This document shows positions 1 to 12,668 of a stretch of DNA of 64,000 nucleotides, piece after piece (within the stretch, counting starts at the first letter, position 1; each line of letters starts with the position of its first letter). This DNA comes from Lactarius indigo. Lineage: Eukaryota > Basidiomycota > Agaricomycetes > Russulales > Russulaceae. The stretch lies in contig JAFKAC010000020.1 in assembly GCA_025766275.1 (NCBI GenBank), positions 620,001 through 684,000 on the forward strand, written 5' to 3'. The notes beneath the pieces are model-generated. The model was not told the origin of the DNA, ran no database searches, and was given only the letters and a program-made list of their open reading frames with translations. The translations under genes and the position numbers were made by a program.

Positions 1-2610
1 TGAAAAACCACAACAAAGCTCGCAACAGACCTCACAACAGGCAACTTTGTAAACCCGATGACCTTTCTTTTGCCTGGTTGAAAGCAAGACTCAGGCGAGT
101 CTTAGTTAGTAGGGCAGAAGTGTCGAAAGACAGTTTTCTGTTCTTCGCGATATAATGTGTGATATACCCTTGGTCCCCACCCTGGGCCAATCGCGATGAG
201 TTTTATGTCGCGACAAAGTCGGCCGTGACTGACTCGCGACTCGTAATTTTGCTCATATATTTTGCGAGATTGCAAGGCAACAGTTGTCGAAGGATCCATA
301 TGCTCTTTTCGGCCCCCAATTATCATGCTCAGCTACTATCCCATCTTTGTCTGCTGAAGGGAAAGACGCTCGTTACTCGCAAACGAAATGGGACTTCACA
401 AGCCTCATGCACCCTTGACCGCATTGACGGACTTGAACCGCTCCCATAATTTGTCTCTCAGCCTCGTCTCGATTTTCGACGTCCACCGTCACGTTCTTTG
501 TAATGAGGTGCATGAGGATCCACTGGCCATGAAAACGCCACTGTAGTTTGTCGTGGAATCGACAGAACAGCCGGGTCTTCAGAACCACCGTGACAGGGGT
601 CTGCACGAATACTTGTGGAGATGAATTGTGTACCTTTTCTCTGAATTCGTCCTGTAACAAATGTTCTTTCATTTTCTTCGTCACGGTCGGCAGCCAACCA
701 CAGGACCACGAGGGGATGGAGTGTTCCTCTTCCATGAGCCTCAGCTATCCCAATGAAAGCTCCGATGTCGCAAAGTATTCCTGTCTCTTGTTCGACACCT
801 TGATCGTTCTTGAAAACCTTTGATTCCTAAGAGCGATTGCGGAACTGCATTAACAATAAGATGAAAAAAGCCGGTCGATTCGTGTGGATCGGCTGCAATC
901 GTTGCATCGAAAGACGGTGATGGGAAGCGTCAAAGGAATTAAAGTCAATACCTTCACCACAAAACACCTGTACAATTGGGTCTTGTGTCGGCGGAAATCT
1001 ATCGTCAGCCAAAGCGATAGCGGGGGTTTTTTCACCATCAAACACCATATGAGGAAACAGATTTTCATGCGAGACTCATCTGTTCCTATTGCTTTTTCTC
1101 TGACAGTAGATAAATTTTGACGCAAGGCTCTGATCACTTGGTTGAAGAATGGTTTCAGCGATCTGGTGGCTCAGTCGTAGTATAGGGAAGTTCTTTCGGA
1201 GAGTTGAAGCACAGGTGTGGCACACAGCTGACGCTTTTGCAAAATACTGAAGACCTGAAGGATGAAATAGAAATACGCCGGCGTGTGAAAGCGTTTATCG
1301 TGATATCGGATCGCGCATAGCCTTCATAGGACATGTGGGACGGTGTGTCAACCTCATAACCTCCTTGTCCGTAAGGAAACATGCCAGGCACGAAACACCC
1401 TAGAAGATGATTAGTGTTTTCTTTGTTTTCTTCTGAAAGAATACCTTCCGTGGTCCGTCGTGGGTATTTGTTCGCGAAATGACTGCTTCGCTTGACTGCC
1501 CATCCTTCGGCTTATTCTGAAAGTGTGACACTCCGTAGTGCATGCGTGAGCGCCTCGTTTTCCGAAACATCAGTCGCAGCAAAATCAAAGACTCCAAGAG
1601 AGTGTAGTGGGACCGTTTCTGCGGCTGTCATCACGTGAGTGGTACATTGAACAGGATTTTTAACTTTCTGTCGGGTGCGCCGTGATTTAAAACGTCATCT
1701 CCGTTACCTTCGTCAATATCCATGGTCCCACCGAAGTTATGAGCATGGTCTATTATGAAGAAAGTCTGCAATCAGTCTGCGGTCTTTTTCTTTATGGGTG
1801 TTTCTTACCGTACCATCTGCAATGTCTTCGGAAACATAGCCTCTTCGGCCAATAGAATGCGGGTACGATTTGACTCGTAAAAAGCCAGGCGTCGCTTTCT
1901 GTGGAAGATCATTTGGACGAACAAACGTGGTCCTATAGTCGCTGCAGGTATAGATGAGGAAGGTGGCATTATCTGGGTTATGCGTCGCGGTCGAAATAGC
2001 ATCAGTATCGAGACGACATGATGAGACATTTCCTTTTAAGCTGCTGTAAAGACCAGCGGTCGCCCATGTGTGTGCACCTTTCTTCTTCAGATACACTTCA
2101 CCATGTACGCTGCGGGGGAGGACTTCAAGTTTGCCACAAGAATTCGCTCGGAGAGGGTGAGTATTCTTGCCCTAGGCTCCAAGGGTATATCCTCGATCCA
2201 CATGTTGTTAGCTAGCGAAAGAGGAGGGATCTTGTTATGTTGAAGACCACGCGTACATGTCACGGTGTCGCAAACGTTCGCAAGCCAAGTGCCGTGCTCG
2301 TCAGCATGGAACGGGCTCGGACGTCAGTGAAGAAGCATGCTGTCCATAAAAATGTGAACCGGGTAAAGTTTGCAGGGCAATAATTTCTGCGTTTCCTGCA
2401 AGTCGGATACTTCCACCACTCGGATTTCCCTGTCAAAAATAAGTGTCTGGCGCAAGCTGCGCAAATTGATGTCGTGGTAGCACGTGTCCCCGTGGGTCGA
2501 TGGACTGGAAATACAACTTTGTTGACACTCCTCCGATACAATTCGCAGAAATATGTCGTTATTCTGCTCCCATCGTTCGAGTCTGAATACCGAGTGCTTC
2601 GCTTTGTTCA
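1..2610 (-). mobile_element. Helitron replicase/helicase relic
   Basis: Fragments of the Helitron helicase-like N-terminal region run in order along the minus strand but change frame repeatedly and carry stops. In transcription order: NNMWIEDIPLEP near 2180-2215, like the DUF6570 region of fungal Helitrons; a GNVSSCRLDTD block near 2030 followed by a PNDLPQKATPGFLRV block near 1900; MFPYGQGGYEVD near 1345-1385; GTDESRMKICFLIW near 1040-1090, followed in another frame by TQDPIVQVFCGEGIDF; and an acidic/QCGQGC block near 400-470. These are the conserved landmarks of the replicase domain. The element runs off the left edge, so the Pif1 helicase and the 3' terminus are not visible. At least five frame breaks make it non-functional. 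Family recognition is from memory; an HMM search would settle it. Confidence 0.75.
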
Positions 2611-3083
2611 CCTAGTCTTTGTTTTTTTTTTTTTTGGCACGGGCTACTTCTTCCATTGTTTCGTGTTGGTGTTCAGGCAAATGGGATACGACTTCTTCAA
2701 GCGCGGCACGCTTTTCGGAATAGAGAAAAGTGCCGTTAGGAAGGACGCCTTTGATTTCTTTTTTTTGTTAGAGAGGTGAGAACAGATAGCATGTTCAGTG
2801 ACGAGTTCTTGGTACCGTTACTGTAGTGTACAGTAGTCGTCAATGTGCCACGCATCGGACAATAATTATCATGGCGGACTTTGAAGCTTTTTGAAGCCTC
2901 AAGGCAGTACTGCGTCACGGCGTACGAGTACGAATAATGCGTTTCAAAACCGATGATAGTAGTAACTCCATAAATGGATTGGAAGTATTATTTCCACCCA
3001 TACTTCCATTGTCAGACCCTACGACATGGGTCGCCTGTTTTACTTCTCCGCTGGTGCTACCCAGAGGGTCAATTCTCGAACTT
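2611..3083. other. Intergenic, no gene seen
   Basis: No coding signal was recognised. It holds a T-rich run (2622-2635, and again near 2756-2767) and separates the Helitron relic from the stop codon of the permease gene. Confidence 0.5.
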
Positions 3084-5195
3084 CTACGCTACCCTGGTCT
3101 CGTCGATCCGCACGACCGTCTTTTCTACACCTTCAGACGCACGTCTGTCGCTGGGTGGCGTTTCCAGGTCTACGATCGCGCGGTCTAGAATCGTTTCGTT
3201 GGCGGGGAACATCTTCGACAGCGCGAAGTAGACCGTCGACGCGAGGGTGAACTACATAGTCCGCTTCCTGTGAACCTGTCAGGCGCCTAGAAAAGGAAGA
3301 AGACTCACCCCCAAAACATAGGCGATATCGAATAGACGAGTCCCCGCGCCCGTGTATACGCTTGGATTGATGCTATGTATGAGGCCAAGGAACGTAGGCG
3401 GAACAGCGACTACCATCGCAGTGGCGGCACGCCAATTCTGCAATAGTCCAGAGGACTCAGAAGATCCGTGCGATGGGACAGGACAACTTACCACGCCATA
3501 GGTGTATCGATACCTTCCATGTGGCCGATACATCGCAGGAACATCGACCCGCGTACGATGTACCAGCCAATACTAAGAAGGGTCGGGTTCAGATCCCTAC
3601 CGGCGGCAACGGAGAGGAATCGGCGTACGTCGGTTATCATGATACCAGTAATTGGCCCGATGAATATGGTGTAGCCGCTCACAAATGATAGGAAGCCTGG
3701 CGCACTGTTAACTGGGGTGAGGTGGCCGACGCCGTCCGGGAGACCGACACTGACTCACCTCGCGAGCACTTTCCAAGGGCAAAACGCCCACCCGCCGAGA
3801 AACGCACAGATAACTTGCCCTCGCCTGATGTTGATGTAGCGTGGGTACAAGGCGGTCATATCGTTCCCGGCACTCAGCGAATTGGCTGAGATGTTCGCGC
3901 TCAAGGTGGAGAGGACAAACGCGAAAGATGCGAAGAATGCACAAGCGCGGTTGTCCCACTTATCGATGAGCTTGAGCGGGTCCCAAATAACTTGACCGTA
4001 AAGGGTCACTCCTGCGCTTGTCACTGCGATTCCGACGAAACTGGCCAAAGTGAACGCAACGGGAATTACGATCAGCTGTGCATATTGACTAGGAAACGAC
4101 CTCAGCGTTCTCTCTTCTGATTATAAGTGATTTTTTTTCCGTACGCTCTTTCATTCTTCGCGTATCTCTGAAACCCTCGTCGTCGCAAGAGTATAAGAGA
4201 ATCAGGAAACCACTCACCGTAAAATTCGGCATATTGATACCAGTTGTCGAGAAAAATCCAATCGCGCTGTTCAGAGCACCAAGCCATGCCCACGACAGCT
4301 CACTACCGCTCAACGTAGACTTCTGCGCGAGGAGAGATCTACTCAAGGGTACTTTCACGGCTGCCCATATGAGCAGGGCGAGCAATGTTGGTGGGACTAC
4401 GATCGTTTTCGCCAAGAATAGCAAGCGTATTTTGTGTGGAGAGACGAACATGAAAGGCAGCTGAAAGGTCCAATAGAGAAAATAACAAACGAGCTCTGAA
4501 AAAAAACGATAATGAGTGCTGTTGAAACATCACACAGCGGAGTACCATACCCACGCTGGTTATTTTTGCACTAGGCGGAAGATGGTTCGGGAGTTGGGCT
4601 ATGGAGGGCCAAATTGCTTTTAGCATCTCAAGGATTGACGTCAACGTGAGCCGAAAAGGTGTGAGGATTGGGAAAGTACCTGATACACACACTCCGAACC
4701 GATGAAAGTCTGGACTCCGAACCAAAACATAGATAAGATGATGAGACTGATGACGCTGAAGTAGCTCAGCCAAAACCCGAACGAGGAGCGATTGATGACA
4801 GAGAATGGAACACGAAGCCTGACACCGATTGTACCATTCAGCACTATGACAATCGCAATGACGAGGTGTCCCAAGGAGACCGCCAGCAGTGCCCCTCGCC
4901 TATCAATCACACATCAGCTGGCCAGATCGGTATCAGATTAGGTGACAGAAAGAAAGTCGTACCAGGACAATCCTATTGCAATCATGGATGAAGCAAGTTC
5001 CCAGACAGTAACATTAGCGGCGCACGAAATCCAGAAGGTTATATAGCTGAGGGTTGTCCAGGTGCGAAGGTGGGGTGGAACAGGGTCCATGTCGTTATTA
5101 CTCCAAGCGCTGTTTGACGCGAAGGTCGACTGTTCCGGTTGGAGCTTCCATGTAGACGGGCGAACGAGTGCCCTAATATGAGATGAAGAAAACAT
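3084..5195 (-). CDS. NCS1 nucleobase/allantoin permease (Fur-type)
   Basis: Plasma-membrane proton symporter of the NCS1 family (uracil, uridine, allantoin or related substrates). Ten exons close into 537 codons: 5195-4963, 4899-4680, 4626-4551, 4495-4218, 4167-4145, 4088-3759, 3704-3629, 3572-3492, 3437-3309, 3251-3084. Every intron is GT-AG and phases agree. Family landmarks seen: SNNDMDPVPPHLRTW (residues 31-45), GLSWRGALLAV in helix 1-2, GINMPNFTRYAKNERAQY around residues 261-280, SANISANSLSAGNDM (helix 8 region), GYTIFIGPITGIMITDYW and YRPHGRYRYTYGV followed by NWRAA. The length is normal for the family. Exon 5 is only 23 bases, encoding RYAKNERA, a motif the family needs. The start at 5195 gives a short N-terminus; a further 5' exon cannot be excluded because an acceptor-like TTAG follows the ATG. 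Substrate is not inferred. Confidence 0.9.
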
Positions 5196-6541
5196 CTCGT
5201 TTTTTTAATGGCGAGAGTTGCGAAGGGGGGCAGAAGGGGCAGATGACTCCTGGGACTCGTATTGTTCCCCCCATGCTAATCTCGATGTTCGCAAACGTAA
5301 CCGGATACATACCATGGCAAGCCTGAGAGATTGTCAACCAAGAAAGGGAGGCGTCCTGAGGTTAATAATGTTATTCGTTATGAATAAAACAGGGTATGAT
5401 AAACGAGGTTTAGGGTTTGTCCAGTACAGAATGGGTTATGAGAAGAAGTTGCGGCGGACCTAGAGTAATATCCATCTGGTTATTGGATGATCCCATCACG
5501 GCCTGAACTCTGTAGTCAACAATATACTTTCATAACGCGGAAAGTAATGAACGAGTTGACGAGGAATGTCACGGTGATGATGATGGGCCGGTCTGGGTTT
5601 GAAATTTGAAAGTGCGTGGGGAAAGTGAGTGGCCGAGCCGGATCGTTGGGAGACTCCCGTTTCCGACGAGGGCCGGGAAACCAAAACGGCCAGGTGGTGG
5701 TTGCTGCCGCTGCTGGTTCGTAGCGCGCTGCTGTGCTTAGGGGCGAGAGCTGGGGCGCTGGCTGCGCCGGAGAGGAGGGCAAAACGGTTGGAAAAAGGAG
5801 CCCTGAATTTATTGTCACGATCGGCTGAGACGGTCGAACATCGTTCGCGATCATCAGAAGATGAAATCTGGCGATTCAGTGGTGCCCACTCGTTCACCGC
5901 CTTCTCCCCTCACATCCATCCATCCGTTATATAAAAGATTACTTTTGAATTTCTTTTCATACATACATGTGGGTTTATTTTATTCACATATGCTTCCTAG
6001 ATGCCGCTTCTTTTTCGGGTAAAAACACGGATTGGGCAGACTTAACCCAAGAAGCCGAACAGCGTGCCTCTTGGCGGCTCCGTCTCTTGTTATTAATATC
6101 GATATTAATTATTATTCGAGTTGACCGAATCTCACGCGGCCTTTCTGGCTGAGCGCTCAGCACTCTGACCCGTCACCAAATGGGTACAACGACGCCAATC
6201 TCTGTTCCTCGTCGACTTTTGAACTTTGGTGACCTGACCAGCGTCTTGTCTGAGCCGACTTTGGTTCTGTCCAATGACAATCGACTGACCCTGAGATGGA
6301 TCTAATAGTTTCCTTGACCCGTCCAGCTAAAATGACCCGAAGCCAGATCTCCGAGACCTGGTCCTGTCCGTTCAGTCCGGGACAAAATTAAATGGCTGAG
6401 ACTGAGACTGAGATTCGTCGTCACTCCCAGCTCGCGCTAACCGCACGCTAACACTAACCCATCATACAACGTCACACCTTCCGGCTTGTCGGAGTCCATC
6501 TCCATCTTCCTCATTCAAGACGCCGCTCCTCCCTTGTCGAA
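5196..6541. other. Intergenic / divergent promoters
   Basis: Upstream region shared by the leftward permease and the rightward F-box gene. It has a proline/serine-rich minus-strand open frame (5496-5897) with no recognisable domain. From about 6400 it becomes CT-rich, as is usual for fungal core promoters. I see no supported gene. Confidence 0.45.
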
Positions 6542-6625
6542 ATGAACGTCCCCTCTACCTATTCTCTCTCTTTTATACCCCTTCTCTTCTCTTCATTTCG
6601 CATCTCCTCATCTACTCCTTCTTAA
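6542..6625 (+). promoter_or_regulatory. CT-rich leader with possible 27-codon uORF
   Basis: An ATG at 6542 opens a 27-codon frame whose TAA (6623-6625) lies one base before the main ATG at 6627. A TATA-like TTTTATA lies near 6570. If that is the real TATA box, transcription would start after the upstream ATG and the uORF would not be in the mRNA. Confidence 0.3.
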
Positions 6626-6626
6626 C

Positions 6627-8838
6627 ATGGCCCCCCTTCTCTTTCGCCTCCAAGACTCATTAGAAGACATCGTCGTCCACTCTCTCGAACATGATCCACC
6701 CACCTCGCCTCCCCGTACTCTCATTCCGCTAATGCTCACATGTCGTCTCTTCCGTAACGTCCTTCATCCATCCAACAACGCCCGCCTCTACAGTCGCATC
6801 TTCGCTCGCAAGTTCGACTATGCCGCCTTTGCTCATCGCTCACCACCCTCCTGGTCGTTTCCTCTCTTCCCCGAGCTCAAGAAGCGCTTTCAAGCCTTAC
6901 ATTGTATCAAGCAATGCGATATCCGCCACCCAGCCCTTCAAGACGCCTTCCTCGTAGCGTACACCATGGTTCTCGAGGACGACACCCTCAATCACCGCCA
7001 TTTGCAAGACGCCGGGCTTACCGCACTTCTCCACAAGTACATCACCGGGCGCCTACAACCAGGCCACAACGTTTGGCCAATCGAGGACGCGTGCAATACA
7101 CTCGCAGTTGCGCTATTTTGGCATATGACTTCACAAGGTGCGTGATTCTCTGTGTGCGCATGCGTGTTCGTATATACGATCGCGCTCCACTTCTTTTCTA
7201 TGGCGACAACGCGTCCTTACCCGACCTCCCCTCCCCCTATTAGACTCCCTTAATGGAGAGTCAAGTGAAAGTCGCGAAACAATCATGGCTATCCTACTTC
7301 CTCTCTCGTTTGCTTGGTTCCGGGTGCGTCCGTCCTCTTCGTCGCCGACGCTTCCTTTTTATGCCGATCGTGCTTCCCCTCCCCTTCTCCATTTTCCGGG
7401 CTACAGTACTCGTTTGTGGAGCAAGGCTTTGATCCACATGCGCTCATCGATGATGTGAGGTCGATACCGCGTTTATCTCCGCCTGCCCATGCCCCTGTAC
7501 CGCCGGCTCCCGTCACTGTTTCGATCGAATATATGGGCCACGCGTTTGACTTGCAGCTGCCCGCGATCGCGCTCAGTGCCTCGCTCGCATATTTCGCGCG
7601 GCTCGACGCGTTCCCCCTCATGACCGCTTCTGACTTGCCCCTTACGCGAGCGCAAACACCCCCGGGACGGATCACGCTGGAGGATGTCGTTTATTATCGT
7701 CGCTTCTTCCACACCCGCGTGGTGCCACGAGGTCCGGGCTCTCCGGCCAGCCCACTGCAGGCTCCTCTCGGTAGTCGTCACGGTTGGGATTGGCAACGCG
7801 CCGTAGCCACAAAGCCTGCCATGTCGCATCACCTCCAGCGGTACACGCCTGGGGTTCTCACGGGAAAGTGGAGGGGTACTCTCCTGGTGCGTCTTCTGCG
7901 TGTTCCCATGCTACCCTGCTCGACTGTCACTAACATCGCGCTCTTCACGCCCCTCTCTCTTATTCCGGTTTTTTCATATGACGGTGATAATGACGACGAT
8001 CCTCCTCTCCCTCAGGCACAGTACGATCGTGACCCCACCCCGTTCATGACCGGCGCTGGTCCCGCTGCTATGTCGGAGTCGTCTAGGCACCCCTTCTTCT
8101 GTCACCTGGAAGAACATGTGCGGTACTCCGAGCCCGAGTCGAGTCTGTCAGGGGACGCACAGGACGACACTTCCTATTCCCCGTTGCTCCCACAGGCGAG
8201 GTGGTCCCGTAAAGAGGTGTGTTCTTTTGTCTGATCAGATTGGGCAGCGTTGTTCGAAATAGGCATGGGCTAACCTATGTTCAGAATGGGTACGAATATA
8301 GGGCTTCTACAAAGGCATTCTACCGGACCTTTAATCCTGAATGTCATGACGAGTCAATGATTGATCATGAAGTGGTCGATGTGGTCCTATCTGGAAAGGT
8401 GAGTACTACTTTCACAATTCCCTTGGACTACCTCTTACATTCTTTCCAGGCCGAATCTCACCTTCAACCTGCATGGGGAAACTGTGAGTTTTGGGGTCGC
8501 GTACGGGTCTCCGACGGGCTTGTCGTGCTCGTTCAACACTTGGTGCGTCATCATCATGCAGTCGGTCGTCGACGCACAGTTGCCCTCTTTCTAACTCTCT
8601 TTTGCTTATAGCTGGACTTTAACGGTATAAGGTATGGCGGCAGGGTCTGTGCCGGATACGGTGAGTTTTCCTCGTCTTTGGTCATTGCCAAATGCGGACG
8701 TAGGCTGATCCGTGCATGCGCGCGCGCCGCCTTTTGTACATTATAGTGCTATCTTCGCAGAACTTTGTTGGCAAATGGAAGTACTGCTCTCCTGGGACTC
8801 AATGGGAAGGTATCTGGAGTCTAAACAAAGTAGAATAG
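6627..8838 (+). CDS. F-box-like domain protein, tandem copy 1
   Basis: Probable SCF ubiquitin-ligase substrate adaptor. Eight exons close exactly into 539 residues: 6627-7137, 7244-7323, 7407-7886, 8016-8216, 8285-8398, 8450-8542, 8612-8660, 8747-8838. The N-terminal ~45 residues look like an F-box (LQDSLEDIVV, then LMLTCRLFRNVL). The rest is a basidiomycete-specific architecture whose C-terminus repeats a W-G-R / G-Y-x-V-G / F-V-G-K-W pattern also present in the next gene. The paralogue at 9602-12668 has the same exon phases and an identical 80-base second exon, which supports the model. The acceptor of exon 4 could also be six bases further on (8022), which keeps the frame. The target substrate is unknown. 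Confidence 0.8.
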
Positions 8839-9601
8839 CGTAAGGCGACCGGACCATGCTTCCATTTGGACCCCTACTGTGTCTATTCTGCGACTCGCGT
8901 CGCCCCTTTACGACAGCAATGGCCTTGCTTCCACGGCACCCGCTCCATTCCATCTCGCCCATCCGAGATCCGATACGATGTCATTTCCCTCTTCCCCTCT
9001 TCCCTCTCTCTGAACCCGTCTGGCTATCTCGATATGGAACGAAGAGCGCTGTTCCCCCCCACCACCACCACGACTCACTTATCATTCTTTTATCCCGCGG
9101 ACATCTGGTTATTTCACACACGCACACAGGCCATACAGTACACGCATTTGAAACGTTCCTAGATCATTGGGCTGGGACACCACGTAATTCTCCGGTTGGT
9201 GGTTGTTGTATCTCACGGACTCGCAAACTCGGGGTTTGTGGCGTCTGTGGTCGTCTATACTATCGTAGCATACACCACGACCGAATCATGACTACTATTA
9301 TCCTCATCTTGACGTTATGGACTCTCTCTTTATTATGTACAGATTGTGTAATAATTTTTTTCTAATTTCATGCAGAACTTGAGCATCAGAATCTCTTGCT
9401 TTCCTGCTTCTGCGAAAGAAGTGTAAAATCGAAAATCGAAAATTAAAATCGGAGTTGGAATGTAATTCTGGAGAAATTGCTGAGCCGGCCCTCCCACTGT
9501 TGCCAACGTCGCCGTCGTCCTCACCGTCGTTCGTTTTCTTTCCATCCCATCATCATTATCATAGACTACCGAGGCCACGACCAATACAACACCACAAAGG
9601 C
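8839..9601. other. Intergenic between the tandem F-box genes
   Basis: Contains the 3' flank of copy 1 and the promoter of copy 2. A frame open from 9455 runs into copy 2 but lacks F-box character before 9602. No separate gene is supported. Confidence 0.45.
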
Positions 9602-12600
9602 ATGCACGCCCCGTTTGATTCGGTCCCACAAGAGGTGCTCGAGAGCATCGCCTTCTTCGTCGTGGCGAGCGAGCCGATCGGTCCGCCGGGCGAGCTCTCC
9701 ACGCTGATGCTTGTCAACAGGCGCATGTATGCCTCGCTCTCGAGTACGACAAACCCATCCTTCCACTCGCGCATTTTTGCGGCCAAGTTCGACACCGCCG
9801 CGCTCGTGCGCCGCCTCGGCGCGCGCGCGACGACGGCGCCCAAGCTCGCAGCCGAGCTACGCAGGCGGTTCGTACAGCTTGGGTGGCTGCGCGCGCGGGT
9901 CGGGTGTACCGTCGGCGGTGGAGGGGGAGGGGGCGCAATGACGGAGGATGCAATGCGCGCGCTGCACGAGATGCTATGGACGGCGTACCTTATGATGCTC
10001 GAGAACGACGGGCTTAACGAGCGGCAGCTGCGTGAGTATGCCCGGCTAGACGGCTGGCTGCGCGCGTTCTGGTTCGAGGAGGACGGTGCGTCGTGCGCAC
10101 GTCTCGCGATCCGCGACAACGCGTGGCCCCCGAACAACGATATCAGTGCGGTCACCATGTGGCTCTTCTGGTTCCTCCTGCGGCCAGGTGCGTCTCACCC
10201 TGTTCCCCTCTTCGATGTGCACAATTGACACTTTCATTTTTTTTTTCATCACCCGCCCAAACTCTACCTACTACCCCTCAACTCTTTCCGTCCACTCGGA
10301 ACTCCTCGACATCCGTATGCCCCATCCCCTGTTTTATTTTTGTTCTCCTTTGGGGCACGTGTTGACGGCGCGTTTCTCTGCAACACCACTAAGATGACTA
10401 CTTTGCGCTGGACGAAACAGAATTGAGCAACGCGACTACCATATTGAAGCTGTTGGCTCTTGGTGCACATGAGGTATGTCGTGCTTACAGGGCTCATCTT
10501 TCGCTTATGATGTCTTGTCTCCCCCTTTTTCTCTCCCTTCCTTCTTCTCTTTCTCCACCGCCACTCGGTGACACAGTGTTTCCGTTCGGCTGCTCGCCCC
10601 TGGGTCCGCCGAACACACAGCTATATCAGGGTACTGGGTCTCTTGATGCGTGTTGTTATTTGTGTGCTTATGTGCGTCTATCCGTGTATGGCGAGACCCG
10701 GGGCTCTCTAGTTTGCCAACAAACAAATGTTGCCGTCATTGACCCATATACCACTGACGGCTTTTCCTCTTTCGTTTGTTGCCATATCATCGGGTCATCT
10801 TGCCTTGTTCCCCCGTTCTCCCTTGAGCGGTTTATTTTCTATCCCACCACCCCGTCTCCCCTTTTCCACCCTTCCATATGCGTCGCCTAGCTGCGGTCCG
10901 TCCAAGACAGGCAGTACGGCGGAGGCATGGGCGTTGCTGATGGAGCTTGTATGACGCTTCTTCCAATTATTGGGTTGCCATCTATTCCTCTAGTGTGTTG
11001 GCTTGCTCTTACCAGATCTGGAGCTTAGGGTCCGGGGAAGCGCTGTGCCGTTCTGACCCGCACACGCTTTACACGAGACCAACCATTGATCACGTTTCAC
11101 TTTTTGATTTCTTCAACCCCCCCCCCCCTCCATTCTTTTTGCCGTTCCGTTGACGTGGATCCCCCGGCGGATCCCCGAGACACACTCTCAGCTCGCCGCG
11201 ATGGGAACCGGAATTATAGCACTGTGTGTTTATTTTATTTTTGCTTACTTCTCAACCAATCCCCTTCGGGGTGGTGCATGGCCCATGATCGAGTGCTTTC
11301 TGCCTTCTACTTCTTATTTGTATTTTTGGTTTCTTTTTTCGAATCTGGTCCCGTACCTGACAGTTCTTCTGTCCCACGATTTTTAGTACCCTGTTTGCCG
11401 CCCTGCGTGGGCCGACTTTGTACCGGACCAGGTTGGGCGTTGTGCACTTCCCCCCGCGTATGCAGAATATCCCTCGCTTTCTCCGCCGCCGCTGGCAGCC
11501 CCGGCCGTACTCTCCTACCTGAGCCTCGCCCAACGTTCATCAACGAATGTGGACGCTCTTAACCCCTTGTCGCCTCTCGTACCCTCCTCGGTCCCTCCAC
11601 TGGTGCGCGTAAGTTCCGAGTGGGATTGCGAGTGGGAGCGATGCAAGCGGCTCGCTGGCATTGAGTCGCCGACGCCCGAGAGCCCCACTGGCACGTTCAA
11701 GCCGGGCAGTATGGAAGGGATCTGGGAGGGGCTATTCACCGTAAGCGTCTCCCTCCCTCTGCTTCTCCGTGAGGCGGTCCTCGCGAACGGGCACAATCCT
11801 CCCCCCACCGATGTGCACTTACGTTACCTCCTGGCATTTTCAGTATACAGAGTTCTCGGCATACGCGCGGCTATTGTCAGGGGCACCTCCGCCAACATTG
11901 AACAATAGCCTCGTCGCGCGGCATCAGCAGGCTTGGCGCCTGCACGAGTACCACCTGCTCCTACCCGAAGGCCTCGATAGCACTGCGATGAAGGTGGCCC
12001 TTGCGAACCCGCGGTACTGGCCCCTGTCGCCCGGTGACCCTCTGCGCGCGTACCTGCCGCACGGGCTGACCATTGAGCACGAGCGCAACGGCATACGAGT
12101 GCGCGAGCCCGGGCATGTGGAAGATACCTTTTATTGCCGGTGCCCCGCACCGGAGGACATCACGCTAGAATACGCTAAGCGCGTGCGCGAGATTCTGATC
12201 GCAGGCGAGGTGAGTCCTCGGTCCATGCGAGTTGGTCACTCGTTTTTATTTTTTATTTAATTATTTTTTATCGTTGGCTAACTAACTTGCGCGCCTGCTG
12301 CACGACCATTTGCTCTTACTCTCCCTTTCTCGTTGATTCGTTGCGCGTCGTCGCTTCCATAGGGTCATTCGGCGTGGGGTCAGTTTGCACTCATAGGACG
12401 CGTTCGTCCCGGTGATGGATATATAACGCTTTCCAAGGAATACGTGAGTGTTATTAGTCTCGCAGACTCTAGCTCGCAACTAAGTCAACTCTTTTTTTTC
12501 CCTTGCCTTATTTCCGTTCAGATTGACGGAGATCGTGGCAAGTGGCTGTACCGGGGATACTTTGTTGGCGATGTACATGGAAACTTCACTGGACGCTGGC

Positions 12601-12668
12601 GCGACACGCTAAGCCCTGCGGAGGTACTCGGTTACGAAGGGTGCTTCTTCATGGGTCGCCGGCGGTAG
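9602..12668 (+). CDS. F-box-like domain protein, tandem copy 2
   Basis: Paralogue of the preceding gene. The ATG at 9602 was chosen because the F-box begins directly after it (FDSVPQEVLESIAFF, then LMLVNRRMYASL). Supported exons: 9602-10187, 10394-10473 (80 bases, the same length and phase as exon 2 of copy 1), 10577-10630, 11387-11740, 11844-12209, 12363-12443 and 12522-12668. The segment 10631-11386 must hold one or more exons or a long intron that I could not resolve. A block reading RPAWADFVPDQVGRC in exon 11387-11740 has clear protein character. The last exon (GKWLYRGYFVGDVHG, then FTGRWRDTLSP) matches the end of copy 1. Third positions are very GC-rich in the first exon, consistent with an expressed gene. 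Confidence 0.75.

Noticed and set aside
5496..5897. 133-codon minus-strand frame upstream of the permease
   Set aside because: Low-complexity Ser/Pro/His composition with no domain, splice support or link to the permease start.
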